A stretch of 64,000 nt of DNA, from contig NZ_RBXD01000001.1 of assembly GCF_003634825.1 (NCBI RefSeq), forward strand, positions 1,076,501-1,140,500. Reading direction: 5' to 3'. Both the position numbers and the translations under genes were made by a program. The notes below the pieces were generated by a model. It was not told the origin of the DNA. It saw nothing but the letters and a program-made list of their open reading frames with translations, and did no database searches. This DNA is from Flavobacterium sp. 123. Its GTDB lineage: Bacteria; Bacteroidota; Bacteroidia; Flavobacteriales; Flavobacteriaceae. Every line of letters begins with the position of its first letter. Within the stretch, counting starts at the first letter, position 1. Shown piece by piece: positions 27,471 to 36,438 of the stretch.

Positions 27471-28013
27471 TTATTTATCCGTTAATAGTTGCTTTAATTT
27501 GTCCCAACGCGGGTCAATATTTTCTTCTTCTTTCTTCTCTTCTTTTTTTTCTTTGACTGCTAGTTCTTTCAGTTTTGTAAGTGCTTCCGTTTTCAAACTT
27601 CCGTCCTTAACTCCTGGATGAACTCGTCTTAGAGGCACAGAAAGCACAATCATTTCATAAATATATTGTGCAATATCTATTTCAAATTCTCCATGTGGCA
27701 AAATGAGCAATTCTTCATTGTCATTATTAAAAGCTTCTCCAAATCTAACAATTAGATTCATTTTACCTTTTATAGGCAAATCAAAATCTTCACTTGTAAG
27801 ATCACAAGGCACATTTACTGTTCCTTTGTGCTTGAATGCCAGCTCCAACATGGTGCTTTTTTTCTCTAAAACTAAATTTACTTTGATATCCGAATTTTGA
27901 AATTCGTTATAATCAAAGATTTCAAAGAACTTGTTATTTATTTGATATTCAAAATGATGTTTTCCTAGCTTTAATCCTATAAAAGGAATTAAATATTCTT
28001 TTGTCTTATTCAT
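27471..28013 (-). CDS. DUF177 / YceD-family protein
   Basis: 180 aa from ATG at 28011-28013 (MNKTKEYLIPFIGLKLGKH); a 12-residue in-frame extension upstream contains the 16-bp palindrome and is unlikely to be coding. YceD proteins are linked to 23S rRNA accumulation and sit next to rpmF. Visible family features: KGTVNVPCDLTSEDFDLPI (about 75-93), PHGEFEIDIAQYIYEMIVLSVPLRRVHPG (about 120-150), and a Lys/Glu-rich tail before the terminal PRWDKLKQLL. Confidence 0.9.
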   Translation of the reverse strand: MNKTKEYLIPFIGLKLGKHHFEYQINNKFFEIFDYNEFQNSDIKVNLVLEKKSTMLELAFKHKGTVNVPCDLTSEDFDLPIKGKMNLIVRFGEAFNNDNEELLILPHGEFEIDIAQYIYEMIVLSVPLRRVHPGVKDGSLKTEALTKLKELAVKEKKEEKKEEENIDPRWDKLKQLLTDK

Positions 28014-28028
28014 TTCAACAACAATTTG

Positions 28029-28042
28029 CCCGAAACTTCGGG
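28029..28042. repeat. Palindrome family member in the DUF177-rpmF leader
   Basis: CCCGAAACTTCGGG, 6-bp arms. It lies between the -7 element and the start codon, so the mRNA would begin with or close to this hairpin. Confidence 0.65.
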
Positions 28043-28046
28043 AGTG

Positions 28047-28054
28047 CAAAGATA
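28047..28054 (-). promoter_or_regulatory. DUF177-rpmF -7 element
   Basis: TATCTTTG on the minus strand is a perfect TAnnTTTG, 34 bp before the start codon. No clear -33 TTG at the normal distance. Confidence 0.55.
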
Positions 28055-28097
28055 TAAAATTATTATAAATCTAATAATGTTATTCACCTTTTTTTGT

Positions 28098-29144
28098 TTA
28101 TAACTGTTTTTCTTTTGTTTTCAAGGGTTTAAGGCTGATTTCCGCATATTGACTTCTAGAATTATAAATGTCAATTGCCAGATAAACAGCTTCTTTAAAC
28201 GAATTATAATCTGCAATTCCTTTTCCTGCTATATCGTAAGCCGTTCCATGATCTGGAGAAGTTCTAATTTTATTTAAACCTGCCGTATAATTCACTCCTT
28301 TCCCAAAGGACAAAGTCTTAAATGGAATCAGTCCTTGATCGTGATATGTAGCTATAATAGCATCATATTTATCATATTGATTGCTTCCAAAAAACCCATC
28401 GGCTGCGAATGGTCCAAATACCAAAGTTCCTTTTTCAAATATTTTTTTCAAAGTGGGTTTCAAAACAGCATCTTCTTCTCCTCCAATTACACCGCCATCT
28501 CCACAATGTGGATTCAATCCTAAAACTGCTATTCTAGGTTTATTTATACTAAAATCTTGAATCAAAGATTGTTTTACAGTCTCTATTTTTTTGATAATCA
28601 ATTCTTCGGTAAGATGTGATGCCACTTCGCTTAACGGAATATGATCTGTTAGCAATCCTACTCGCAAATTGTCTTGCACCATCAACATAAGCGCATTCCC
28701 TTCTAACTCTTGCTCTAAGTAATCCGTATGCCCTGGAAATTTAAACGATTCGGATTGAATGTTATATTTATTTATTGGTGCTGTAACTAATACATCTATC
28801 AACCCTTCTTTAAGGGCTTTGGTTGCGGCAACAAAAGATTTAATAGCATATTCGCCTACTTTATCATCATTGGCACCCAAATTCAAATCAACCCCTTCTT
28901 TCCAAACATTCAAAACATTGATTTTTCCCAGTACAACTTGGTCCAATCTGTCTATGCCATGCAATGCAACAGTGGATTCAAAAGTCTTTTTGACAAAAGA
29001 CATAATCTTTACATTAGCAAAAATAACCGGAGTGCATAACTCTAACATGCGAGAATCCTCAAATGTTTTTAGAACAACTTCGCTTCCAATACCGTTTAAA
29101 TCTCCTATCGAAATTCCAACTATTATATTTTCTGCTTTTTTCAT
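28098..29144 (-). CDS. pdxA: 4-hydroxythreonine-4-phosphate dehydrogenase
   Basis: 348 aa. NAD-dependent oxidation in pyridoxal-5'-phosphate synthesis. Metal-binding and active-site motifs: TAPINKYNIQ, FPGHTDYLEQ (H about 138), ATYHDQGLIPFK and SPDHGTAYDIAGKG. N-terminal IVGISIGDLNGIGSEV is typical. Divergent from ribE, and convergent in orientation with no gene upstream on its strand. No pdxJ in the window. Confidence 0.96.
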   Translation of the reverse strand: MKKAENIIVGISIGDLNGIGSEVVLKTFEDSRMLELCTPVIFANVKIMSFVKKTFESTVALHGIDRLDQVVLGKINVLNVWKEGVDLNLGANDDKVGEYAIKSFVAATKALKEGLIDVLVTAPINKYNIQSESFKFPGHTDYLEQELEGNALMLMVQDNLRVGLLTDHIPLSEVASHLTEELIIKKIETVKQSLIQDFSINKPRIAVLGLNPHCGDGGVIGGEEDAVLKPTLKKIFEKGTLVFGPFAADGFFGSNQYDKYDAIIATYHDQGLIPFKTLSFGKGVNYTAGLNKIRTSPDHGTAYDIAGKGIADYNSFKEAVYLAIDIYNSRSQYAEISLKPLKTKEKQL

Positions 29145-29167
29145 AATGACCTCACGTTATTTATTAC

Positions 29168-29175
29168 TAATTTTG
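29168..29175 (+). promoter_or_regulatory. ribE -7 element
   Basis: TAATTTTG is a perfect TAnnTTTG 30 bp before the ribE start, in the short divergent region shared with pdxA. Confidence 0.5.
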
Positions 29176-29205
29176 ATGTGCAAATTTAGTAAAATAAAAC
29201 AAGAA

Positions 29206-29793
29206 ATGTTTACAGGAATAATAGAAACACTTGGCACCATCCAAGAAATAAAAAAAGACAAAGACAACATTCATATTACTATAGATTCCGCTATTACTAG
29301 CGAACTCAAAATTGATCAAAGCGTAGCTCATAATGGAATCTGCCTGACTGTAGTTGACATAAAAGACTCTCTTTACACCGTTACTGCAATAGGCGAAACG
29401 ATAAAAAAGACAACAATTTCACATTGGGAAAAGGGCGACAGCGTAAATCTTGAAAGAGCCATGAAATTAGGCGACCGTCTTGACGGACATATTGTACAAG
29501 GACATGTGGATCAAACTGGGACTTGCATTGCAACCCATGAAACAAATGGAAGTTGGTCTTATACTTTTCAATATGACGACTCACTTAACAACATCACTAT
29601 AGAAAAAGGTTCAATTACTGTAAATGGAGTAAGCCTCACCATAGTGGATTCAAAGAAAAATGAATTTGGTGTCGCTATAATTCCCTATACCTTTGAGCAT
29701 ACAAATTTTCACGACTTTAAAGTTGGAACAAAAATAAATTTAGAGTTTGACGTAATTGGCAAATATGTTTCCCGATTATATAGCAACAAATGA
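29206..29793 (+). CDS. ribE: Riboflavin synthase alpha chain
   Basis: 195 aa from ATG at 29206. The frame is open much further upstream but that part is antisense to pdxA; MFTGIIETLGTIQEI is the invariant family start. Two homologous lumazine-binding barrels: the first has NGICLTVVDI, the second VNGVSLTIVDS. Dismutates two 6,7-dimethyl-8-ribityllumazine molecules to riboflavin. No other rib gene is adjacent. Ended by a hairpin terminator. Confidence 0.96.
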   Translation: MFTGIIETLGTIQEIKKDKDNIHITIDSAITSELKIDQSVAHNGICLTVVDIKDSLYTVTAIGETIKKTTISHWEKGDSVNLERAMKLGDRLDGHIVQGHVDQTGTCIATHETNGSWSYTFQYDDSLNNITIEKGSITVNGVSLTIVDSKKNEFGVAIIPYTFEHTNFHDFKVGTKINLEFDVIGKYVSRLYSNK

Positions 29794-29816
29794 TATTCTT
29801 AATTTATTAAAAAAAC

Positions 29817-29844
29817 AAAAGCTGCAATTTAAATTGCAGCTTTT
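29817..29844. terminator. Bidirectional terminator, palindrome overlapping the 29829 gene end
   Basis: AAAAGCTGCAATTT (29817-29830) and AAATTGCAGCTTTT (29831-29844) form a perfect 28-bp palindrome with T-runs on both sides. It serves ribE and the convergent small gene, whose stop codon lies at its centre. Confidence 0.85.
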
Positions 29845-30065
29845 GTTTTTTGCTTATAACTATAAATGAAATAGCACCCCATTATTATTGCCAATACAAA
29901 TAGTATGATTAGATTTTCGTCTATTGGCAAAGGTGGCGGTGGCGGTGGAGCCGCTTTCCTGCCTGTAGGACTACTCGAAGGAGAAGGAGGATTTCCTGCC
30001 CACACAAGTAAAGGACCTATAAGTAAGACAAAAAAAATAAAATTTTTATAATAAAAAGACCTCAT
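29829..30065 (-). CDS. Small proline-rich membrane protein
   Basis: 78 aa. A signal-like N-terminus (MRSFYYKNFIFFVLLIGPLLVWAG), then a Pro/Ser-rich segment with six consecutive prolines (about 38-47), then a hydrophobic helix LIILFVLAIIMGCYFIYSY (about 52-70) and a basic tail KQKTKAAI. Topology suggests a periplasmic Pro-rich loop held by a C-terminal membrane anchor. Similar short 'signal peptide-PPP-TM' proteins are common in Flavobacterium; no function is known. Its last codons are inside the terminator hairpin. Confidence 0.75.
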   Translation of the reverse strand: MRSFYYKNFIFFVLLIGPLLVWAGNPPSPSSSPTGRKAAPPPPPPLPIDENLIILFVLAIIMGCYFIYSYKQKTKAAI

Positions 30066-30236
30066 ATTTTTGAAACTAATAACTCAATTGCTTCTTAAAA
30101 ATAACCTACTAATCATTTAATCACAACAACTAGCTGTAAAACAAATGCATAAATAAATATTATTTTTTACAAAAACAATAAAATTACTACAAAAATACGT
30201 TTTATATAACAAACCTAACTAACAAAAGGCACTATT

Positions 30237-31121
30237 TTATTTTGAAGGAATAATTATATGTGACTCTTCTTTTTTTCCAGCTAAAATATCATTCAAAAAT
30301 TCTAATACATAATGTGGTTCCTTCTGAAAAAGATATCCTGAAAACTCATGTCCTCCACCATCAAAAGTAATCAGCTTAACCTCTTTATGCAAGGAAATCA
30401 AATGATTATAAACAGCATTTGACCCAAAAAGAATTAACCAACCAGATGCATTTGTTGAGCAAGATCGATGTGGTCCAACTGAATATGGAACTAATTTATC
30501 TTGATTTCCGTGCCCAAGCAACATTGGAATCGCATTCTCTGAAGTAATCAAATTAACATCCATAATAGCCCCTGAACCTCCAATAAAACCAGCATACTTA
30601 AAGCTTTCAGGCAAGTTGTTTTGATATAAATTCATAAGCTTATAGTCCCAAAATGAAGCGTGAAACCCTATTTCGGCTCCAGCACTAATTCCAGATATAA
30701 AAATTTTAGAGCTGTCAAGGTTATATTTGTCCGCATTCTTAATTAAATATGAAGTCGCTTGCCACATATCACTAACCCCAATTTGTATGGCTTTAATTTT
30801 CTCTGTTAAAGTTCCTCCGCATCCAAAATCTTTATCTTTCATATATAATGAATAGGAAATATTAGCGACAGCGAATCCATTCTGAGCAAGGTAGATGGCA
30901 AAATCTCTTTCAGTTGTTCTATTCCCTCCCGAAAACCCACCTCCAAAAGCAAAAATGACAAGCGGTGTTTTTTTATCTGCCTTTTTTTGAGGCAAGTACA
31001 AATCCAAATCTAATGCAATTGTATCATTTTGAAAATACGTCATCGTTTTGACTTCTTGTGCATCAACAAAATTCAGGGTCAGACAGATGAAAATTGATAA
31101 TTGAAAAATGGTTTTTTTCAT
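30237..31121 (-). CDS. Secreted alpha/beta-hydrolase (carboxylesterase-like)
   Basis: 294 aa from ATG at 31119-31121, which gives a clean signal peptide (MKKTIFQLSIFICLTLNFVDAQ). The oxyanion-hole motif FAFGGGFSGG, nucleophile elbow GISAGAEIG, Asp in GHGNQDKLVP and His in GGGHEFSG indicate an intact Ser-Asp-His triad of an esterase/lipase-type hydrolase (BD-FAE-like). Exported; substrate unknown. About 105 bp downstream of the sugar isomerase-like gene in the same orientation, so a carbohydrate-ester role is possible but unproven. Confidence 0.85.
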   Translation of the reverse strand: MKKTIFQLSIFICLTLNFVDAQEVKTMTYFQNDTIALDLDLYLPQKKADKKTPLVIFAFGGGFSGGNRTTERDFAIYLAQNGFAVANISYSLYMKDKDFGCGGTLTEKIKAIQIGVSDMWQATSYLIKNADKYNLDSSKIFISGISAGAEIGFHASFWDYKLMNLYQNNLPESFKYAGFIGGSGAIMDVNLITSENAIPMLLGHGNQDKLVPYSVGPHRSCSTNASGWLILFGSNAVYNHLISLHKEVKLITFDGGGHEFSGYLFQKEPHYVLEFLNDILAGKKEESHIIIPSK

Positions 31122-31225
31122 GAAGAAAATATTTTTTGTTTTTAAAAAATGAAACTCTTTGGACACAAAAAAGTTTCAAAACTAAATGCTTTGAAACCTT
31201 TCTGATGCTATGCTTTAAATTTCTA

Positions 31226-32179
31226 TTATAACGACTTCAAATAATCAGCACTTTTTTTCAACGCAATTTCAGGAGACTGCACCATATCTTGTTCCACAAA
31301 GAAATGATCAACCCCGTTTTGTTTTGCCGCAGTAAGTATTTTAGGTAAATCAAACACCCCTTCTCCGCAAGAAGTCATATATGGGAAAAGACTAATCCAT
31401 TGTGACGGATCACCTCCGTCACCTGCAAATCTTTTAGACTCTTTCATATCCTTTGCGTGTATCATTTTATACCTTCCTTTGTGTTTTTCGAATAATTGAA
31501 CTGGATCAGCACCACCAGCCATAGTCCAATACACATCCATTTCAAAATAAACCAAACTAGGATCCGTTTGGTCAAAAATAATATCTAAAGGCATAACTCC
31601 ATTTACCTTATTTAAACCATATCCGTGATTATGATATGCAAAACGAATTCCTTCTTTCTTAGCTGCATCACCAATTATATTGAATTTATCTGCAACTTTT
31701 TTATAATCATCCAAGGTTTTTCTTTCTTCATAAGGAATAGATGGAAGCACTACATATTTCGCCCCAATTAAGTTAGCCGTTTCAGCTAATGGCCCCATAT
31801 TAGTTAACAATGTGTCTAAATCAGTATGCATCGAAGGAATAGTTATTCCGTTTGATTTTGCAGCTTTTAAAAAATCATTAGCAGACTTATTAAAGAAACC
31901 ACTTCCTTTGAATCCTAATTGAGGAGTAACCGCATTCCAGGAAGCTTTTGCTTTATCAGTACTAAATTCATATGGTCCAAAACATTCTACTTCTTCATAT
32001 CCCATTTTAGCTAAAAGAGTAAAAGCGGTTTCAAAATCATTCTCTAATAATTTAGGTACGGAAAACAAACCCAAACCTACTTTATCAATTAACGGGGTTT
32101 TAGTAAATAGGCCGTTAGCATTTACTAAAGATGCTACTGAAAACAGTGCCGTACTTTGAAGAAATTGACGTCTTTTCAT
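31226..32179 (-). CDS. Exported sugar-phosphate isomerase/epimerase-like TIM-barrel protein
   Basis: 317 aa. The N-terminus MKRRQFLQSTALFSVASLVNA carries a twin-arginine-like RRQFL motif and hydrophobic stretch, so Tat export is likely. The rest is a xylose-isomerase-like (AP endonuclease 2 family) TIM barrel with metal-ligand candidates in GYEEVECFGP, FAYHNHGYG, YFEMDVYWT and MIHAKDMK and a C-terminal HFFVEQDM. Such proteins often act on keto-sugars, but the substrate is unknown. Possible two-gene unit with the downstream hydrolase. Confidence 0.85.
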   Translation of the reverse strand: MKRRQFLQSTALFSVASLVNANGLFTKTPLIDKVGLGLFSVPKLLENDFETAFTLLAKMGYEEVECFGPYEFSTDKAKASWNAVTPQLGFKGSGFFNKSANDFLKAAKSNGITIPSMHTDLDTLLTNMGPLAETANLIGAKYVVLPSIPYEERKTLDDYKKVADKFNIIGDAAKKEGIRFAYHNHGYGLNKVNGVMPLDIIFDQTDPSLVYFEMDVYWTMAGGADPVQLFEKHKGRYKMIHAKDMKESKRFAGDGGDPSQWISLFPYMTSCGEGVFDLPKILTAAKQNGVDHFFVEQDMVQSPEIALKKSADYLKSL

Positions 32180-32254
32180 AAATAATAATTTTTAGCTTCT
32201 AAGTTATTATTTATTTTGAAATAAAAAAAATTGCTTTACTCTTTTGCATAAAAA

Positions 32255-32280
32255 AAGCCTCTCAATTACTTGAAAGGCTT
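32255..32280 (-). terminator. Terminator after tRNA(CAU)
   Basis: AAGCCT (32255-32260) pairs with AGGCTT (32275-32280), extended by inner pairs TCAA/TTGA around a 4-nt loop; a T-run follows on the minus strand. Confidence 0.8.
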
Positions 32281-32287
32281 AAAATTG

Positions 32288-32361
32288 TGGTCCCACCTGG
32301 GCTCGAACCAGGGACCACCTGATTATGAGTCAGGTGCTCTAACCAACTGAGCTATAGGACC
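32288..32361 (-). tRNA. tRNA with CAU anticodon (elongator Met or Ile2)
   Basis: 74 nt, no encoded CCA. Acceptor GGTCCTA pairs with TGGGACC (one T-G), anticodon arm CCTGA-CTCATAA-TCAGG puts CAT at 34-36, T arm CCTGG-TTCGAGC-CCAGG. The 1-72 base pair and D arm exclude initiator tRNA. Whether it is Met or Ile2 (lysidine-modified) cannot be settled by eye. Confidence 0.9.
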
Positions 32362-32502
32362 GGTTAAGAGTTTGCAATATTACTACTATTTTTTATTTGC
32401 CGCAACTATTTTTTAATTAGATTTTTTGATAATGGCCATTATTAACATTTCAAAAAACAAATGCTCTGATTATTAAGATTCTATTCCAATCTTTCCTTAA
32501 AA

Positions 32503-32907
32503 TTATTGTTTTATTTCTTGACATAATTCTATCAGAACCCCATTTGTGGTTTTAGGATGTAAAAAAGCAACCAACTTATTATCTGCGCCTTTTTTAGGAA
32601 TTTCATTCAAAACAACAAATCCTTCATTTTTTAATCGCGCTATTTCCGAAACAATATCTTCAACATCAAAAGCGACATGATGGATTCCTTCTCCTTTTTT
32701 TTCAATAAATTTAGCTATTGGACTTTCTGGATTTGTTGCCGCCAAAAGTTCAATTTTATTTGGCCCAGTTTGAAAAAAAGACGTCGTTACTCCCTCGCTT
32801 TCAACAGCTTCAAATTTATATGCGGCAACTCCTAATAATTTTTCAAATAATGCATTTGAAGTTTCTAAATCCTTAACCGCTATTCCTATGTGTTCAATTT
32901 TTTTCAT
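32503..32907 (-). CDS. mce: Methylmalonyl-CoA epimerase
   Basis: 134 aa from ATG at 32905-32907 (MKKIEHIGIAVKDL); upstream in-frame residues are not conserved-looking. Vicinal-oxygen-chelate fold with metal ligands H6 (EHIGIAV), the His in EGIHHVAFDV and the Glu of VLIELCQ at the C-terminus. Interconverts (R)- and (S)-methylmalonyl-CoA in propionate/succinyl-CoA metabolism. The mutase genes are not in this window. Confidence 0.92.
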   Translation of the reverse strand: MKKIEHIGIAVKDLETSNALFEKLLGVAAYKFEAVESEGVTTSFFQTGPNKIELLAATNPESPIAKFIEKKGEGIHHVAFDVEDIVSEIARLKNEGFVVLNEIPKKGADNKLVAFLHPKTTNGVLIELCQEIKQ

Positions 32908-33125
32908 TTTAATCAGCCGAGTTAAATACAAATATTTTTGTTTAAAATTAAACATTACAAACTAAATACATCTAAAGAACAAGCAAAATATTCTGAAATT
33001 ATAAAATTAAAACACCTCTCATCAAACCTCTAGGAACACCCTTAAACTCCTCATAATATTTCAATAAAAGTTTCGATTACAATAAATATAATTGTTATTT
33101 TGTGGAATCTAATTTTTGATTCGTT

Positions 33126-34787
33126 ATGTTGAAAAACAATTTTAAATATATCTATTTTTTATTATTGCTAGTTGTTGTTAGTTGCGCTAAAAGAGGCAGC
33201 ATAACTGGCGGATTAAAAGACACTATTGCCCCAGTTTTAAAGGCAAGTTTTCCAAAAAATTTCAGCACAAACTTTAAAGAAAACGAAATTAAATTGACTT
33301 TTGATGAATACATCAAACTAAAAGATTTGAAGAAACAACTCATTATTTCACCACCAATGAAAAATGAGCCACTGATTTCGCCTTTGACTTCAAGTAAATA
33401 TATTACGATAAAAATCAATGATACCTTAAAACCTAACACTACCTATAGTTTTAACTTTGGTCAAAGTGTCGCTGATAATAACGAAGGAAATACTTTAAAC
33501 CAATTCAAATACATATTTTCAACAGGAAATAACATAGACTCTTTGGCCATTGGCGGAAAAATAAAAGATGCTTACAACAAGGAAGTTGAGTCTTTTGTTT
33601 CCGTAATGTTGTATGAGGTGAATGACACTTACAAAGATTCCATAGTATATAATGAAACTCCCAGATATGTAACCAATACATTAGACAGTTTAAAAACATT
33701 TAGATTAGAAAACATTAAAGCTGGAAAATACCTTCTGGTTGCCATGAAAGACTACAATAACAATAACAAATACAATCCTAAAAAAGACAAAATAGGCTTT
33801 CGCAAAGAATTCATCACCATCCCAAACGACACCATTTACGAACTAGAATTATTCAAAGAAACATTACCTTTCAAAGCATTCAAACCAAATCAGGTTTCTG
33901 GAAACAGATTAGTTATGCCTTATGAAGGGAATCTACATTCAGCAAATGAAAGACCAAAGATTGTCTTAAAAAACAAGGACGAAATCATCCCTACAATACT
34001 AACGCAATTACCAAAAAAAGATTCCTTACAGATATGGTACAAACCTATAAAAGCAGATTCTCTGAGTATAGAAGTCAACAAAGACAAATACACTGGAACG
34101 TTTAATTTTAAAATTAAAGATCAGAAAAAAGACAGCTTAAGTATTGTTGCTAAACCAAATGCGATATTAAATTTCAGAGATCGCTTTACTTTAGAAACTG
34201 CAACTCCATTAGTAAATTTTGACAAATCAAAAATAAAAATACTAACTAAAGATTCGGTTGATGTTCCGTTTACTACCGAATACGATGAGTTTAATCAAAA
34301 ATTATATCTTGATTTCAAAAAAGAGCCTTCCGAAAAATACAATTTCACCTTATTACCTGGTGCTCTAACTGATTTTTATGAAAAATCAAACGATACTTTA
34401 CGCTATAAGCTAGACACAAAAAGCACTACTGAGTACGGAAATCTTAATGTCACTTTGGAAAATGTCAAACATTTTCCAGTACTAGTTGAATTGACTAATG
34501 CAAAAGGAGAAGTAATAACATCTCAATATACTGAAAGCAATCCTGTAATCACTTTTAGTCTATTAGAGCCCGCTTTGTTTTCACTAAGAGCTATTTACGA
34601 CGAAAATAAAAACAAAACATACGATCCTGGAAATTTTTTAGAAAAAAAATATGCCGAAGAAGTTATTTATTTTTCAAAAGAAATAGATGTTCGAGCAAAT
34701 TGGGATGTGGAACAACCTTTTGACTTAAGCATTCCGTACATTCCAGAGAAAAAACCAAAAAAGAAAACGGAGAAAAAGAAACCCTAA
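33126..34787 (+). CDS. Lipoprotein with N-terminal Ig-like domain
   Basis: 553 aa. Signal peptide with lipobox VVSC (Cys about 20), so predicted lipid-anchored in the outer or inner membrane. The first domain after the anchor (about 30-130; LTFDEYIKLKDLKKQLIISPP, NTTYSFNFGQSVADNNEGN) is a SbsA-like Ig domain, and a second carboxypeptidase-like beta-sandwich (SFVSVMLYEV, VAMKDYNNNNKYNPKKDK) follows. The C-terminus is very Lys/Pro-rich. Conserved in Bacteroidota with unknown role, probably in the cell envelope. Convergent with the nitrilase gene. Confidence 0.8.
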   Translation: MLKNNFKYIYFLLLLVVVSCAKRGSITGGLKDTIAPVLKASFPKNFSTNFKENEIKLTFDEYIKLKDLKKQLIISPPMKNEPLISPLTSSKYITIKINDTLKPNTTYSFNFGQSVADNNEGNTLNQFKYIFSTGNNIDSLAIGGKIKDAYNKEVESFVSVMLYEVNDTYKDSIVYNETPRYVTNTLDSLKTFRLENIKAGKYLLVAMKDYNNNNKYNPKKDKIGFRKEFITIPNDTIYELELFKETLPFKAFKPNQVSGNRLVMPYEGNLHSANERPKIVLKNKDEIIPTILTQLPKKDSLQIWYKPIKADSLSIEVNKDKYTGTFNFKIKDQKKDSLSIVAKPNAILNFRDRFTLETATPLVNFDKSKIKILTKDSVDVPFTTEYDEFNQKLYLDFKKEPSEKYNFTLLPGALTDFYEKSNDTLRYKLDTKSTTEYGNLNVTLENVKHFPVLVELTNAKGEVITSQYTESNPVITFSLLEPALFSLRAIYDENKNKTYDPGNFLEKKYAEEVIYFSKEIDVRANWDVEQPFDLSIPYIPEKKPKKKTEKKKP

Positions 34788-34794
34788 CTCAAGA

Positions 34795-35565
34795 CTATAA
34801 ATTCTTTATTTCAAAAGAATCTAAATCGTTTAGGAAACCTAATTTTTTTCTGGTTTCAAGCATTTTATCTTTGTTTAATTCTACTATAAAAACGGCTTCT
34901 GATTCCTGAGGTTCTAAAATAGAATTACCAAGATAATCAACAACTTGCGAATGTCCAATATATTCTAAATTATTACTGTCAAGACCAACTCTATTTACTC
35001 CAATTGTATAGCACATGTTTTCGACAGATCTGGCTTTTATTAAAATATCCCAAGCATTAATTCTTGGCTTTGGCCAATTGGCAACATATAATAGCAAATC
35101 ATAATTTTCAGTATTTCGAGCAAAAACAGGAAAACGCAAATCATAACATACCAGCGGACAAATTTTCCAACCTAAATAATCTACAATTAATTTTTCTTTA
35201 CCAGAAGTATAGACTTTGTCTTCTCCAGCAAGCGTAAACAAATGTCGTTTATCATAAAACTGCAACTCGCCATTTGGAAATATAAAAACCAATCTATTAA
35301 AGAAATTTTTGCCTTCTTTAATAATCAAACTTCCTGTTATGGCACATTTTTTGGCTTTCGCCAAAGATTGCAACCATTGCATTGTTTCCCCTTGCATTGT
35401 TTCGGCAACGGCAGAAGGATTCATTGTAAAACCAGTAGTAAACATTTCGGGAAGAACAATTAAATCTACTTGTTCCGTAAGGGCATGGATTTTTTTCTCG
35501 TAAAAATTACGATTGGATTTTGGGTTTTCCCAAACAATTGACGATTGAACTAATGCTACTTTCAT
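34795..35565 (-). CDS. Nitrilase-family amidohydrolase (omega-amidase YafV-like)
   Basis: 256 aa with the Glu-Lys-Cys triad: Glu in VLPEMFTTGF (about 42), Lys in YDKRHLFTLAG (about 108) and Cys in PLVCYDLRFP (about 142). The LPEMFTTGF and YDKRHLF wording is typical of the YafV/Nit2-like group that hydrolyses alpha-ketoglutaramate, a repair or salvage reaction. Cytoplasmic. A terminator hairpin lies upstream, between it and sdhB. Confidence 0.87.
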   Translation of the reverse strand: MKVALVQSSIVWENPKSNRNFYEKKIHALTEQVDLIVLPEMFTTGFTMNPSAVAETMQGETMQWLQSLAKAKKCAITGSLIIKEGKNFFNRLVFIFPNGELQFYDKRHLFTLAGEDKVYTSGKEKLIVDYLGWKICPLVCYDLRFPVFARNTENYDLLLYVANWPKPRINAWDILIKARSVENMCYTIGVNRVGLDSNNLEYIGHSQVVDYLGNSILEPQESEAVFIVELNKDKMLETRKKLGFLNDLDSFEIKNL

Positions 35566-35603
35566 TTTATAAAATTACAAATTTTCGGGCGATTTAATAA
35601 AAC

Positions 35604-35636
35604 AAAAAACGCATTCAAATTAATGAATGCGTTTTT
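35604..35636. terminator. Bidirectional terminator after the sdh operon
   Basis: AAAAAACGCATTC (35604-35616) pairs with GAATGCGTTTTT (35625-35636). It separates sdhB from the nitrilase gene. Confidence 0.85.
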
Positions 35637-35669
35637 ACTATTGCCTTTTGGCTAATGCCTAAAAAACTA

Positions 35670-36431
35670 TTATTTCAAACTTGCAGATAAAAATTCTCTG
35701 TTCATACGAGCAATGTTCTCCAAAGAAATTCCTTTTGGGCATTCTACTTCACAAGCACCAGTATTGGTACAGTTACCAAAACCTTCTTCATCCATTTGAC
35801 GAACCATATTCAAAACACGGTCTGTAGCTTCAATTCTACCTTGTGGCAACAAAGCATATTGAGATACTTTAGCCCCAACGAATAACATAGCTGAACCATT
35901 TTTACAAGTTGCTACACAAGCACCACAACCAATACATGCTGCTGCTTCAAAAGCTTTATCAGCATCTTGTTTATTAATTGGAGTTGCATTCGCATCGATA
36001 GTATTTCCAGAAGTATTCACAGAAACGAAACCTCCTGCTTGTTGAATTCTATCAAAAGATGTTCTGTCTACAATTAAATCTTTAATTACAGGAAAAGCTG
36101 CCGAACGCCAAGGCTCGATAACGATTGTATCTCCATCATTAAACATTCTCATGTGCAATTGACAAGTGGTGATTCCAGTATCAGGTCCATGTGCACGTCC
36201 GTTGATATACAATGAACACATTCCGCAAATCCCTTCACGACAGTCGTGGTCAAATGCGATAGGTTCTTTTCTTTCGTTTACTAATTGTTCATTCAATTGG
36301 TCTAACATTTCCAAAAATGAACTTGCCGTAGAGACATCGTTCAATTTGTATGTTTCCATTTTTCCTTTTTCTTTTGAGTTTTTTTGACGCCAAATTTGAA
36401 GGCTTATATTTATATTTTTTGCTGCGCTCAT
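35670..36431 (-). CDS. sdhB: Succinate dehydrogenase iron-sulfur subunit
   Basis: 253 aa. N-terminal ferredoxin domain with the [2Fe-2S] cysteines in [19 protein letters not shown] and TTCQLH; C-terminal domain with [15 protein letters not shown] and the distal [15 protein letters not shown], covering the [4Fe-4S] and [3Fe-4S] clusters. Passes electrons from SdhA to the membrane quinone site in the cytochrome b subunit. The cluster text and 253-aa length match the Bacteroidota B-type SDH/fumarate reductase. Last gene of sdhCAB, 7 bp after sdhA. Confidence 0.97.
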   Translation of the reverse strand: MSAAKNINISLQIWRQKNSKEKGKMETYKLNDVSTASSFLEMLDQLNEQLVNERKEPIAFDHDCREGICGMCSLYINGRAHGPDTGITTCQLHMRMFNDGDTIVIEPWRSAAFPVIKDLIVDRTSFDRIQQAGGFVSVNTSGNTIDANATPINKQDADKAFEAAACIGCGACVATCKNGSAMLFVGAKVSQYALLPQGRIEATDRVLNMVRQMDEEGFGNCTNTGACEVECPKGISLENIARMNREFLSASLK

Positions 36432-36438
36432 AATCCTA

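Noticed and set aside
28759..29205. N-terminal extension of riboflavin synthase
   Set aside because: That stretch is antisense to pdxA; MFTGIIE at 29206 is the conserved start and has its own -7 element.
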